64,000 nt of DNA from Christiangramia bathymodioli (GTDB taxonomy: Bacteria; Bacteroidota; Bacteroidia; Flavobacteriales; Flavobacteriaceae), in assembly GCA_009735695.1 (NCBI GenBank), contig SRSL01000004.1:124001-188000 (forward strand), in the 5' to 3' direction. Position numbers and translations under genes: made by a program. The notes below the pieces were generated by a model, which searched no databases, had not been told where the DNA came from, and saw nothing but the letters and a program-made list of their open reading frames with translations. This document shows positions 35,251 to 44,620 of this stretch, piece by piece; positions within the stretch are counted from its first letter, which is position 1; each line of letters starts with the position of its first letter.

Positions 35251-36309
35251 TTATATTGTGGGGTTTTGAAGAAGCTTAATGCTGCCTTTTTCGGCATCGA
35301 TCTCAGCCTGTATTCCATTCGGAATAGTAGCATTATCATCTATATGACCGATCATGGCACCTGAATAGGCCGGGATTCCTAGTGGTTTGATATAATGATC
35401 GATCACTTCTTCAAGGGTGAGTGAGCCATAGCCGCTGCCGCCGGGATCACAATCACTGCATTTCCCAAAGACAAAACCGCTTATTTGCTCAAAAACACCA
35501 CCGAGATAAAGTTGCGACATCATCCGGTCTACGGCATAGATCTTTTCGCCCACATCTTCCAGGTATAGAATCTTGCCTTTCCAGTCCTCAGGAAAATAGT
35601 CAGATCCCATGATACCGGTCATCACCGACAGGTTTCCGCCGAGCAGTTGTCCGCTTGCTTTTCCGGGAGTGATGGTTCTGATCCTGTTTTTAGTGATCGC
35701 CAGGTTATCTCCTTTCTCCTGCGGATTTTCATAACTGATCTGCTCTCCGTCGAATAATAGTTTTTTGAAATAGTCGTAACTAAATGAATTCCAGGTAGAC
35801 ACCGCTACCGGGCTGTGAAAGGTGACCAGGCCAGTCTTCTTGAAGATAGCCAGGTGAAGGGCTGTGATATCGCTATAACCTGCGAAAATTTTGGGATTAT
35901 TCCGTATCGCTTCATAATCCAGTTTATCCAGAATTCTAGCAGATCCGGAGCCACCTCTAAGCGCAATAATGGCTTTTACGTCCTGGTTTCTAAACATGTC
36001 GTTCAGCTCTTCAGCACGTTCTTCATCTGTGCCCGCTAAATGTCCGTACCTGTTTGAGGTAAACTGACCAAATTTGACTTTTAAGCCCATGGCTTCAAAA
36101 GTTTCACGAGCCACCTCATAAGGTTCGGTTTCGAAGATCGCGCTGGCAGGACTCACGATTCCAATCGTATCACCTTCCCTGAGACTGGATGGAATTAGGA
36201 GTTCCTCTTCTGAATTTTGATTTTTCAGAATTTCTGAAGTATTGAATGAGCTGATTGGAAAGGCTAAACTGCCTATTCCTATATTTTGAATAAATTTTCT
36301 TCGTTGCAT
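35251..36309 (-). CDS. LD-carboxypeptidase (S66 family) with twin-arginine-like signal
   Basis: This 352-residue homologue of LdcA removes D-Ala from the tetrapeptide of peptidoglycan fragments. The catalytic Ser is in GYSDITALH. The Glu is in LYLEDVGE and the His in GAMIGHIDDNATIP. The N-terminus MQRRKFIQNIGIGSLAFPIS has the arginine pair and hydrophobic core of a Tat signal. E. coli LdcA is cytoplasmic, so export here suggests a periplasmic role. It is 18 bp downstream of dacB. Confidence 0.9.
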   Translation of the reverse strand: MQRRKFIQNIGIGSLAFPISSFNTSEILKNQNSEEELLIPSSLREGDTIGIVSPASAIFETEPYEVARETFEAMGLKVKFGQFTSNRYGHLAGTDEERAEELNDMFRNQDVKAIIALRGGSGSARILDKLDYEAIRNNPKIFAGYSDITALHLAIFKKTGLVTFHSPVAVSTWNSFSYDYFKKLLFDGEQISYENPQEKGDNLAITKNRIRTITPGKASGQLLGGNLSVMTGIMGSDYFPEDWKGKILYLEDVGEKIYAVDRMMSQLYLGGVFEQISGFVFGKCSDCDPGGSGYGSLTLEEVIDHYIKPLGIPAYSGAMIGHIDDNATIPNGIQAEIDAEKGSIKLLQNPTI

Positions 36310-36327
36310 GCTGAAGTTTTGATAAAC

Positions 36328-37653
36328 TTAATAATTATCCCTGATGTTTTCGAGGATCTTTTCCATACCCGCCTTGAGTTCTGAAGTAGGAATGGTGTAG
36401 TTGCTGTTCATAAAACTGAAAATGAGTGTTTTTCCCGATTTTGTTTTCAGATAACCACTTAGACTGTGGTTATTACTAAGGGTGCCGGTTTTAGCAAAAA
36501 TGTAAGGTTCCTCTGCCTTGTAATAATTTTTAAGGGTACCAGATTTGCCTCCGGTCGCCATTAAACTGAAAAGATGTTCCTGGGGTAATTCAGCCCGGAT
36601 TTTTTCAAGAAGTTTTACCATGCTTCTTGGAGTAAAAAGGTTGTACCTTGAAAGTCCCGATCCGTCCCTCCACACAGGTTCGTCTGGCAGGTCTTGCAGA
36701 TGATTCTCTTCCATATAGTTTATAGTGATCTCGGTCTTCAGGCTATCTGAAATGCTACCGGAAGCCATCAGCAATATTTGTTCAGCTATGAAGTTATCAG
36801 AATCTTCCAGCATTTTTTTATAAACGCTGTCTGCCGGGATGCTATAGAGCGTTTTGAAATCCTCATTCGAAGAATACTTCTTTAGGATGGTAATATCTTT
36901 TTTAATGGTATCAGACAATAACCTGGTGAAGGTGACGTCAGAATATTTTAGCGGGATTTCCCTGCTTCGGCTGGTGTAGCCTCTGTTCATCCTGAACCTG
37001 TTTGAAGTCATCTCGCGTCTTAAAGATGCCTCATTCCCATTAGTGGAAATGGTTACTGAATCTTTAAATATAGCTGGCATCACTTCAAAATCTGAATTGT
37101 CGTCAAATTCGAAAGTAATATTGTTACCGTATATAGGCATGGGAGTCCTTTCCGAAGAATAGGAATAATTATAGTCATCCCACGACCAGCCAGGCCCAAA
37201 ATACTTTTCGGTATAAACAGGAGCAATATAGTACAGGTCTTGCTCAGCCTCTGAAAGGAATTCGATCACCTTCGATTCAGGAAGATTTGGATTCAGCAGG
37301 GAAGGGTCGCCGGTAGCTTTAAAAATCAGGGAGTCCTGTTTTTGCAAATATTTCAGTGCTGGAATAGAATCGCCCAGCATTTTTAAACCTGCATAAAAGG
37401 TAAATAGTTTGGTGTTGGAAGCCGGGGTGAAGTATTTATCGGCATTATATTCATAGATCATTTTGTTCTTTACCGGGTCGTACACCGCCAGACCGGCAAA
37501 ACCCTTTTCAAAAACCGAAGTAGTAATCAGGTCTTTCTCTATTTCCTTATTCGTTCTTTTAATCGATGAACAAGAGGTGGATATTATAAATGCCAGGAAA
37601 AATAGACCTAATACAGAAAAGTTACTTTTAAAATGTTTGGAATTTAGATGCAT
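36328..37653 (-). CDS. dacB: D-Ala-D-Ala carboxypeptidase / endopeptidase (S13, DacB)
   Basis: This 441-residue peptidoglycan hydrolase cleaves terminal D-Ala or crosslinks. The motifs are PASNTKL (SxxK), DGSGLSRYN (SxN) and FAKTGTLSNNHSLSGYL (KTG), in the order of the PBP4 family. The N-terminus has a lipobox-like TSC28, so it is probably an outer-membrane lipoprotein rather than a free periplasmic enzyme. It forms a two-gene unit with the S66 peptidase. Confidence 0.92.
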   Translation of the reverse strand: MHLNSKHFKSNFSVLGLFFLAFIISTSCSSIKRTNKEIEKDLITTSVFEKGFAGLAVYDPVKNKMIYEYNADKYFTPASNTKLFTFYAGLKMLGDSIPALKYLQKQDSLIFKATGDPSLLNPNLPESKVIEFLSEAEQDLYYIAPVYTEKYFGPGWSWDDYNYSYSSERTPMPIYGNNITFEFDDNSDFEVMPAIFKDSVTISTNGNEASLRREMTSNRFRMNRGYTSRSREIPLKYSDVTFTRLLSDTIKKDITILKKYSSNEDFKTLYSIPADSVYKKMLEDSDNFIAEQILLMASGSISDSLKTEITINYMEENHLQDLPDEPVWRDGSGLSRYNLFTPRSMVKLLEKIRAELPQEHLFSLMATGGKSGTLKNYYKAEEPYIFAKTGTLSNNHSLSGYLKTKSGKTLIFSFMNSNYTIPTSELKAGMEKILENIRDNY

Positions 37654-37793
37654 TATATAAATAAAATTTTTATAAATATAGTAGGTTGACTTATAATTTA
37701 ATAAAAGTACATACGTTAATGTAAAATCTTAAGAGTTTGTGAAAACTTTTTCTTTATATTTAAAGTCAATCGATAATCAATAACAACTAAAGA

Positions 37794-40700
37794 ATGAAAA
37801 ACAAAATTATTTTTTTACTAATTCTGGCGGTTATTCAGGTGTCTGAGGGCTTTGCCCAGGAACGTTCGGTTTCTGGTACTGTGACCTCTTCTGAAGATGG
37901 GATGCCCTTACCTGGAGTAACCGTGCAGGTTAAGGACACTAACCGTGGAACGGTAACCGATTTTGATGGTAATTACACAATAGACGTTAGTACAGGTGAA
38001 GTATTAATGTTTTCATCAATGGGTTTTGAATCCCGCGAAATTACAATTGCACAACAAAACACGCTGGACGTGGCTCTGGTGCCCGATCTTCAAAGCCTCG
38101 ATGAAGTGGTGGTAACTTCGTTCGGTATAGAACAGGAAAAGAAATCGCTGGGTTATGCGGTTCAGGAGGTTTCAGCCGAAGAGATCACCCAAACCAAACA
38201 GAATAACGTGGTAAGTGCTCTCCAAGGCCAGGCTGCCGGGGTGCAGATCACCAATTCAGGTGGTGCGCCAGGTCAGAGTGCTCGTATCATCATTCGTGGG
38301 GTGAACTCACTGGATCCGAATGCCGATAACCAGCCGCTTTTCGTGATCGACGGTGTGCCGATCGATAACTCTACCACCGAATCTGGCGGAACTCCAAGGG
38401 GGCTTACCAACAGGGCTGCCGATCTTAACCCAAATGATATTGAATCACTGAACATTCTTAAAGGTGCGGCGGCAACAGCGCTATACGGGGTGAGAGCAGC
38501 AAACGGTGCGGTGATCATTACTACCAAAAAAGGAAAGGCAGGAGACGTACGAATCAATCTTAACTCATCGGTAGGTTTTGAAGACGTGAACCGCTATCCT
38601 GAATTCCAGGAAACGTACGGGCAGGGTTTTTCCGGTGAATATGATGCAGATTCTTTCTGGCCTAACTGGGGTCCATCTATGGAAGAGATCAATCAAATAG
38701 ATCCCGATGTGCGTTTCTATAATATCTGGGAGGACGCCATGAGAACCGGTGTTCAAACCGACAATACACTTAGTGTTTCAGGTGGTAGTGAAACTGCAAC
38801 TTTTTACGGTTCCTTAGGCAGACTGGATCATGAAGGTATCATGCCTTTCAGTGAATGGGACAGAACTTCAGCTAAATTGAGTGGTGAAGTGAAAATGAGC
38901 GATAAGTTCAGATTCTCAGGAAATATAAATTACACGGTATCTGGTGGGAATCGTGTTCCTCATGACCGATTCATGGAGCGTTTGGTTTACTGGGCTCCAA
39001 ACCATGATGTAACCGATTATATCAATGAGGATGGTACCATGAAAACCTATGGGAATACCAACCCGATCTACGATGCTCGTTTCAGTACTTTCGAAGACCA
39101 GGTGAACCGTACCATTGGAAGTTTGAGGTTTACCTACAGCCCATGGGAATTCCTGGATATCACCTATTTAATTGGTACAGATTACTATAGCGATAAAAGA
39201 ACAGAAATCACTCCTGGTCCAATGGGAATCGATGGAGAAAATCCGTTGAGCAGTACTGGATTTATCAACGAAACCCGCATCAATAGCCGGGACATCAACT
39301 CGAACTTCTTCGTGACTTTCAAGAATGACTGGACAGAAAAGTTCAATACTACTTTAAGAGTGGGTAATGATGTTTTTGAAAGAGATTATGAGCGAGTAGA
39401 TGCCAGCGGTAGTAACTTCGTGATCCCTAATTTTTATGATCTAAGTTATACCAGCCAGATCTCTAATTCGCAATTCAAAAGAAAGAAAAGACTGGTAGGT
39501 CTTTACGGAGACCTGATGCTGTCTTATGACGATATGTTATTCCTTAATATAACTGGTAGAAATGACTGGACGTCGACTCTTCCGTTGGATAATAATTCCT
39601 TTTTCTATCCATCTGTAAACCTTGGATATGTATTTACTGAAAGCTTTGATCCGGGCGACTGGTTTACCTTCGGAAAATTACGTGCTTCATGGGCGCAGGT
39701 AGGTAAGGATACCGATCCGTATTTGATCGGGCAAACCTATTCTTCTCCTGGGATCTATCCATTGAACGGGCAGGTAGGATTCTCCAGATTCGACAGATTC
39801 GGAGATCTTGAACTGAAGCCGGAAGAAACAACCTCTATAGAAGTTGGTGCTGATCTAAGATTCTTTGAAAACCGATTAGGTCTGGATATCACCTGGTATA
39901 AATCGAATAGTAAAGATCAGATCATCCCTGTACCGGTTTCAGAAACCGCAGGTTTCTCTACCTTTGTAACTAATGCTGGAGAAATTGAAAACCAGGGGGT
40001 TGAATTTATTCTGAAGGGTACGCCAATCAGGAATGAAAACTTCAGGTGGGATATTTCCCTGAACGCAGCCTACAACCAGAACGAGGTGGTAAATATTCGT
40101 GAAGGGATCGAGGAGATCGTAGTAGGAAGCCAGTTTGGATATGCAGGAAGTTCGGTTACCATGAAGCTTATTGAAGGAGAGGCTTACGGTAACCTCTTTG
40201 GAAGAAGTTATGCTCGATATAACGCAGATCCTAATAGTATCTTCCTTAACGAAGGGCTTCCAATCGTGATTGGAGCAGATGGTTTCCCGGTTATTAATAG
40301 AGATCAGTTGGTACTTGGAAATGTTACTCCAGACTGGATTGGAGGTTTAAAGAACGATTTCAGTTTCTTTAATTTTGACTTCAGCTTCCTGATTGATTTC
40401 AGAACAGGGGTTGAACAGTATAACCAGTATGACAACTTTTTCTCGGCATTTGGTATCGCTGAGTATACCCTGAACCGAAATGAAACAATCGTATTCGATG
40501 GGGTGCTGGAAGATGGTAGTCCTAACAATCAGCAGGTTTGGTTAGGTCAGGGACAAGGACCTGATGGCCGTGACTACGGAGCAGGTTTTTACCGTAACGT
40601 TTATAGAGGAGTAAGTGAAAACTTCGTTCAGGATGCTTCTTTTATCAAATTGAGGAATATCAGCCTAGGATATAATTTTCAGGAAAGCATTTTAGGTAAG

Positions 40701-40880
40701 ACGCCTTTTGAAACAGCTAGAGTTTCAGTAGCTGCGAACAATATTATCCTTTATACTCCCTGGGATGGATTCGATCCTGAATCTTTCAGTTCTGGTGCCG
40801 GAGGAAATGCTGTTGGTTTTACAGGTCTGGGATACCCAGGAGTACAAAGCCTGTTCTTTACTCTAAATCTTGGACTCTAA
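37794..40880 (+). CDS. SusC/RagA-type TonB-dependent outer-membrane transporter
   Basis: This 1028-residue protein has a signal peptide (1-21, GFAQ) and an N-terminal carboxypeptidase-like beta-sandwich (about 25-97, SVSGTVTSSEDGMPLPGVTV). A TonB-dependent plug (about 105-230) includes the SusC motif GAAATALYGVRAANGAVIITTKKG. A large C-terminal barrel ends in FFTLNLGL. With SusD it forms an outer-membrane pump for oligomeric nutrients powered by TonB. No anti-sigma or two-component regulator is beside it, and no glycoside hydrolase follows. Confidence 0.95.
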   Translation: MKNKIIFLLILAVIQVSEGFAQERSVSGTVTSSEDGMPLPGVTVQVKDTNRGTVTDFDGNYTIDVSTGEVLMFSSMGFESREITIAQQNTLDVALVPDLQSLDEVVVTSFGIEQEKKSLGYAVQEVSAEEITQTKQNNVVSALQGQAAGVQITNSGGAPGQSARIIIRGVNSLDPNADNQPLFVIDGVPIDNSTTESGGTPRGLTNRAADLNPNDIESLNILKGAAATALYGVRAANGAVIITTKKGKAGDVRINLNSSVGFEDVNRYPEFQETYGQGFSGEYDADSFWPNWGPSMEEINQIDPDVRFYNIWEDAMRTGVQTDNTLSVSGGSETATFYGSLGRLDHEGIMPFSEWDRTSAKLSGEVKMSDKFRFSGNINYTVSGGNRVPHDRFMERLVYWAPNHDVTDYINEDGTMKTYGNTNPIYDARFSTFEDQVNRTIGSLRFTYSPWEFLDITYLIGTDYYSDKRTEITPGPMGIDGENPLSSTGFINETRINSRDINSNFFVTFKNDWTEKFNTTLRVGNDVFERDYERVDASGSNFVIPNFYDLSYTSQISNSQFKRKKRLVGLYGDLMLSYDDMLFLNITGRNDWTSTLPLDNNSFFYPSVNLGYVFTESFDPGDWFTFGKLRASWAQVGKDTDPYLIGQTYSSPGIYPLNGQVGFSRFDRFGDLELKPEETTSIEVGADLRFFENRLGLDITWYKSNSKDQIIPVPVSETAGFSTFVTNAGEIENQGVEFILKGTPIRNENFRWDISLNAAYNQNEVVNIREGIEEIVVGSQFGYAGSSVTMKLIEGEAYGNLFGRSYARYNADPNSIFLNEGLPIVIGADGFPVINRDQLVLGNVTPDWIGGLKNDFSFFNFDFSFLIDFRTGVEQYNQYDNFFSAFGIAEYTLNRNETIVFDGVLEDGSPNNQQVWLGQGQGPDGRDYGAGFYRNVYRGVSENFVQDASFIKLRNISLGYNFQESILGKTPFETARVSVAANNIILYTPWDGFDPESFSSGAGGNAVGFTGLGYPGVQSLFFTLNLGL

Positions 40881-40898
40881 AAAATAAAAATATTGAAT

Positions 40899-42311
40899 AT
40901 GAAAATTTTATCTAGAACATATAAATTCGGACTTATCGCTGGACTGCTCTTTACGACTTCCTGTGATGATTATCTCGATATTAACGATAACCCTAATAAC
41001 CCAACCGAAGCTCCTATTGCCGCGCTTATGGTGAATACCAGCTTCGAATCGGCCCAAAATACCTTCAGGGTTGGAAGTTTTACTTCAAATTATGTACAGT
41101 ACCTGGCGTCTCCTAATGCCGCTTCATCTTCAGATATTATGGATGAGGTTAGCTACGACGGAACCTGGGCAAGCCTTTATGACGCCATGACCGATTTGAG
41201 TGACCTAATGGCTCAGGCTGAGGCTGATGGTGCGAATCATTATCAGGGTGCAGCCCAGATATTAATGGCTTACAACCTCGGTCTTACGGTAGATGCCTGG
41301 GGCGGCGTACCTTATAGTGAAGCCTTTAATTTTGCGACCATTACCCCATCTTATGATGATGATGCGCAGCTTTATTCTGAAATTTTAGGTTTACTGGACG
41401 CTGGGATCAATAATCTTTCCCAGGAAACTGAAGTTTCTATTGGCAACGACGACTTTATCTATGGAGGTGACGCTTCAAACTGGCTGAAGTTTGGAAATAT
41501 GCTGAAGGCAAGATATCTGAATCACTACAGTGAAACCGGCTCTTATGATCCAAACGCAGTTCTGGCCGCGATCGACAACGGTTTTGATAGTAGCGATGAT
41601 GATGCTCAGGTTGAATATTTTGAAGAGCAGTTCAATCCATGGGCAAATGTGGCAATCAATAACGCCAACCTGTTACTAGGTGGATGGATTTCTGAACAAT
41701 TTATCCAGGCTATGGATGGTACTACTTATGGTTATGATGATCCCAGATTACCATTGATGGTTGGTGCAACCGATGAGGGTGAGTATGTAGGAACCGAGAA
41801 TGGTGCGGGGCGTGGAAATGCTCCTGAACAAGGGGCCAGGTCTACACTGGAAACAGGTGATTATTATTCATCTACCCTCTCTCCAATTCTTATGGCTACG
41901 TATTTTGAGCAGAAATTCATCGAAGCCGAAGCAGCCTTCACAATTGATAAGGCAAGGTCTTATGATGCTTATCTGGAAGCTATTCGCGCTCATATGAGTA
42001 AAATTGGAGTTGAGCAATCAGAGATCGATGCCTATCTAAGCAATCCAGAAGTTGCTGTAGGGGCAGATGCTTTGACGATCGATGATATCTTCCGTGAAAA
42101 ATGGAAAGCGATGTTTTTGCATCCTGAATCATGGACCGATGCTCGTAGATATGATTATATGTATGAAGATTTCACGGTTCCGGCTAACCTGAATCCTGCG
42201 CTTAACGGACAGTTTCTGGTAAGACTGGTTTATCCAGATTCTGAACAAAGCCGTAACGGAAGCAATGTTCCGGATGTAAGTCTTTTAGATCCTATCTTCT
42301 GGGATGAATAA
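40899..42311 (+). CDS. SusD/RagB-type nutrient-binding lipoprotein
   Basis: This 470-residue surface lipoprotein has lipobox TTSC followed by DDYLDINDNPNNPTEA, which is typical of the SusD-like_2 subgroup. The helical TPR-like core includes LYDAMTDLSDLM, AQILMAYNLGLTVDAWGGVPYSEAF and the C-terminal FREKWKAMFLHPESWTDARRYD. It caps the SusC barrel and captures ligand. ATG at 40899 is preferred to a TTG two codons upstream. It is 18 bp after susC. Confidence 0.94.
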   Translation: MKILSRTYKFGLIAGLLFTTSCDDYLDINDNPNNPTEAPIAALMVNTSFESAQNTFRVGSFTSNYVQYLASPNAASSSDIMDEVSYDGTWASLYDAMTDLSDLMAQAEADGANHYQGAAQILMAYNLGLTVDAWGGVPYSEAFNFATITPSYDDDAQLYSEILGLLDAGINNLSQETEVSIGNDDFIYGGDASNWLKFGNMLKARYLNHYSETGSYDPNAVLAAIDNGFDSSDDDAQVEYFEEQFNPWANVAINNANLLLGGWISEQFIQAMDGTTYGYDDPRLPLMVGATDEGEYVGTENGAGRGNAPEQGARSTLETGDYYSSTLSPILMATYFEQKFIEAEAAFTIDKARSYDAYLEAIRAHMSKIGVEQSEIDAYLSNPEVAVGADALTIDDIFREKWKAMFLHPESWTDARRYDYMYEDFTVPANLNPALNGQFLVRLVYPDSEQSRNGSNVPDVSLLDPIFWDE

Positions 42312-42326
42312 GAAAATAGTTAATTT

Positions 42327-42354
42327 AAAGCCCTGTGAAAACAGGGCTTTTTTT
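42327..42354 (+). terminator. Intrinsic terminator of the susCD operon
   Basis: AAAGCCCTG (42327-42335) pairs with CAGGGCTTT (42342-42350) across 6 nt, then T4. Confidence 0.88.
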
Positions 42355-42399
42355 ATGCTGAAAACCGAATTCAAAAACTGAAAATTAAAATTTTATTCA

Positions 42400-43872
42400 A
42401 TGAAAAAAATTATGAAGCAGTTTCAGATTGTCTTCCTCTTAGGGCTTTTCTTATCCAATAGTCTATTGGCTCAACAAATCGCTGGAGACAATTTTCACGA
42501 AATATATAAAGACTACAAGATCGCTGATCTCGATCAAAGAAGATTCAAGCATCAGGATATTCAGCCCTTAATTGAACGGTATCGGAACAAACAGGAATTC
42601 GAAGTTCAAAAAGTTGGGGAATCCATCGAGGGGCGAGGCCTTAACCTGATCAGTTTTGGGAAAGGAGAAATTGATGTTTTTCTCTGGTCCCAAATGCATG
42701 GAGATGAATCTACCGCCACCATGGCTATTTTTGATATTCTGAATTACCTAGATTCAGAAGAAGATGAACAAACGGTAAAGACCATTTCTGAAAATTTAAA
42801 AGTTCATTTTTTGCCAATGCTCAATCCGGACGGAGCTGAAGAATTCACTCGTAGGAATGCGCTGGGTATTGACGTGAACCGCGATGCGCTCAGGCTGCAG
42901 TCTCCAGAAGCAAAAACATTGAAAAGAGTTCGAGATAGCCTGGATGCCGACTTCGGTTTTAATCTCCATGATCAAAGCCGGTATTATAATGCAGAACGAA
43001 CCGATAAGCCGGCGACCATTTCTTTCCTGGCTCCTGCCTATAATTACGAAAAGGATATTAACGAGGTGCGCGGAAATGCGATGAAACTGATCGTGGTGAT
43101 GAACAAGGTGCTTCAGCAACATGCTCCGGGCCAGGTTGGAAGGTATAATGATGATTTTGAACCACGTGCTTTTGGCGATAATATTCAAAAATGGGGCACC
43201 AGCACAGTGCTTATAGAATCCGGAGGTTATCCAGGAGATCGTGAAAAACAGCAGATTCGTAAACTTAATTTCGCAACAATACTAACAGCTCTTCAAAGTA
43301 TTTCTAATGGGAGTTTTAAAAAGGAAAATATAGAGGAGTACGAGCGTATTCCTAACAACAACCGGATGCTCTTTGATCTTAAACTCGAAGCGGTGAACTA
43401 TGAATTGAATGGTAATAACTATGTGTTGGATCTGGGAATCAATCTTTACGAAAGAGACTTGGAGAATAATGAGAAATTTTATTATTCCGCCGGGATCATA
43501 GACCAGGGCGACCTTTCTACGAGTTATGCCTATGAGACCGTCGATGCTTCTGCTTATAAACTCGATTTTGGAAAGATATATCCTAAAATTCTGAAAGACT
43601 CCAGCGAACTCGAAGAACTCAAGCTTGTCGAATTGCTTAAGGATGGAGTTGCTTATATCAGAATGGAAAATCTTCCTGAAAAGACCTTTTCAGATATGCC
43701 AATAAACCTGGTTTCTGAAAATTTCCAGTTGGAAAAAAATCTGGAACCCGGCAGGAACGCCACCTTCTTTTTGAAAAAAGATGGAAAGGTTGAATATGTA
43801 GTTATGAATGGGTTTTTAAGCAGACCTGAAAAGGCAAAACAACAGGTGGAAAATGCCCTGATTTTCAGGTAA
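42400..43872 (+). CDS. M14-family zinc carboxypeptidase
   Basis: This 490-residue exported protein has a signal 1-25 (LLAQ). The M14 zinc ligands are H and E in Q-M-H-G-D-E-S and the His in FNLHDQS. The substrate-binding NRDALR-type segment is VNRDALR, and the catalytic Glu is in VLIESGGYPGD. About 150 C-terminal residues form an extra beta-rich region. The family trims C-terminal residues from peptides. It follows susCD but has a terminator between, so co-regulation is possible and not shown. Confidence 0.88.
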   Translation: MKKIMKQFQIVFLLGLFLSNSLLAQQIAGDNFHEIYKDYKIADLDQRRFKHQDIQPLIERYRNKQEFEVQKVGESIEGRGLNLISFGKGEIDVFLWSQMHGDESTATMAIFDILNYLDSEEDEQTVKTISENLKVHFLPMLNPDGAEEFTRRNALGIDVNRDALRLQSPEAKTLKRVRDSLDADFGFNLHDQSRYYNAERTDKPATISFLAPAYNYEKDINEVRGNAMKLIVVMNKVLQQHAPGQVGRYNDDFEPRAFGDNIQKWGTSTVLIESGGYPGDREKQQIRKLNFATILTALQSISNGSFKKENIEEYERIPNNNRMLFDLKLEAVNYELNGNNYVLDLGINLYERDLENNEKFYYSAGIIDQGDLSTSYAYETVDASAYKLDFGKIYPKILKDSSELEELKLVELLKDGVAYIRMENLPEKTFSDMPINLVSENFQLEKNLEPGRNATFFLKKDGKVEYVVMNGFLSRPEKAKQQVENALIFR

Positions 43873-43926
43873 TCCCACTCAGCTAATTGAAATAGCTGCT
43901 CTGGATAAAAGAAGTTAGATATTCCG

Positions 43927-43934
43927 TATCTTTG
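43927..43934 (+). promoter_or_regulatory. -7 box immediately upstream of queE
   Basis: TATCTTTG (TAnnTTTG) ends only 6 bp before the queE ATG. With a start site 4-7 bp downstream of the box, the transcript would be nearly leaderless. Confidence 0.6.
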
Positions 43935-43940
43935 CGGGCT

Positions 43941-44573
43941 ATGATTTCAGAAGAGACAAAGGAACTGGTAGACAGAGGGGTGATGCTACCCTTGATGGAA
44001 GAGTTTTATACGATTCAGGGTGAAGGTTACCATAAAGGTACGGCGGCCTATTTTATTCGTATTGGAGGTTGTGATGTTGGCTGTCACTGGTGTGATGTAA
44101 AGGAAAGCTGGGATGCTAATGTGCATCCGCCAACCCATATTGGCCAGATTGTTGAAAATGCGGTGAAGTACAGTAAAACGGTGGTGATCACTGGTGGAGA
44201 GCCATTAACCTGGGATATGACTCAATTAACCGTTAATTTAAAGAAACAGGGCTGTGATATTCATATTGAAACTTCAGGCGCTTACGAGCTAACCGGAACC
44301 TGGGACTGGATTTGTCTTTCCCCCAAAAAAATAAAACTGCCTGTTCCAGAGATTTATCCAAAGGCCAACGAGTTAAAGGTGATCATTTTCAATAAACATG
44401 ATTTTAAATTCGCAGAAGAGCAGGCGGCAAAAGTAAGTGAAGATTGCATTCTTTACCTGCAGCCTGAATGGAGTAACCGGGAGAAAATGATCCCTCTTAT
44501 CGTCGATTATGTGATGAAAAACCCAAAATGGAAGGTTTCCCTGCAAACGCATAAATACCTGAATATCCCATAA
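43941..44573 (+). CDS. queE: 7-carboxy-7-deazaguanine synthase QueE
   Basis: This 210-residue radical-SAM enzyme of queuosine / 7-deazaguanine biosynthesis contracts 6-carboxytetrahydropterin to CDG. The cluster motif reads C-D-V-G-C-H-W-C (CX3CX2C). The substrate region EEFYTIQGEG and the SAM-binding VVITGGEPL and HIETSG are present. ATG at 43941 is the start; the TTG at 43932 lies within the promoter box. No other queuosine gene is adjacent. Confidence 0.94.
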   Translation: MISEETKELVDRGVMLPLMEEFYTIQGEGYHKGTAAYFIRIGGCDVGCHWCDVKESWDANVHPPTHIGQIVENAVKYSKTVVITGGEPLTWDMTQLTVNLKKQGCDIHIETSGAYELTGTWDWICLSPKKIKLPVPEIYPKANELKVIIFNKHDFKFAEEQAAKVSEDCILYLQPEWSNREKMIPLIVDYVMKNPKWKVSLQTHKYLNIP

Positions 44574-44574
44574 A

Positions 44575-44596
44575 AAAACGCCCATATGGGCGTTTT
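44575..44596. terminator. Bidirectional terminator
   Basis: AAAACGCCC pairs with GGGCGTTTT across ATAT. It lies between queE (+) and the convergent DUF2911 gene (-). Confidence 0.78.
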
Positions 44597-44620
44597 AATT
44601 TTCAATATCCTTTAAAATGA

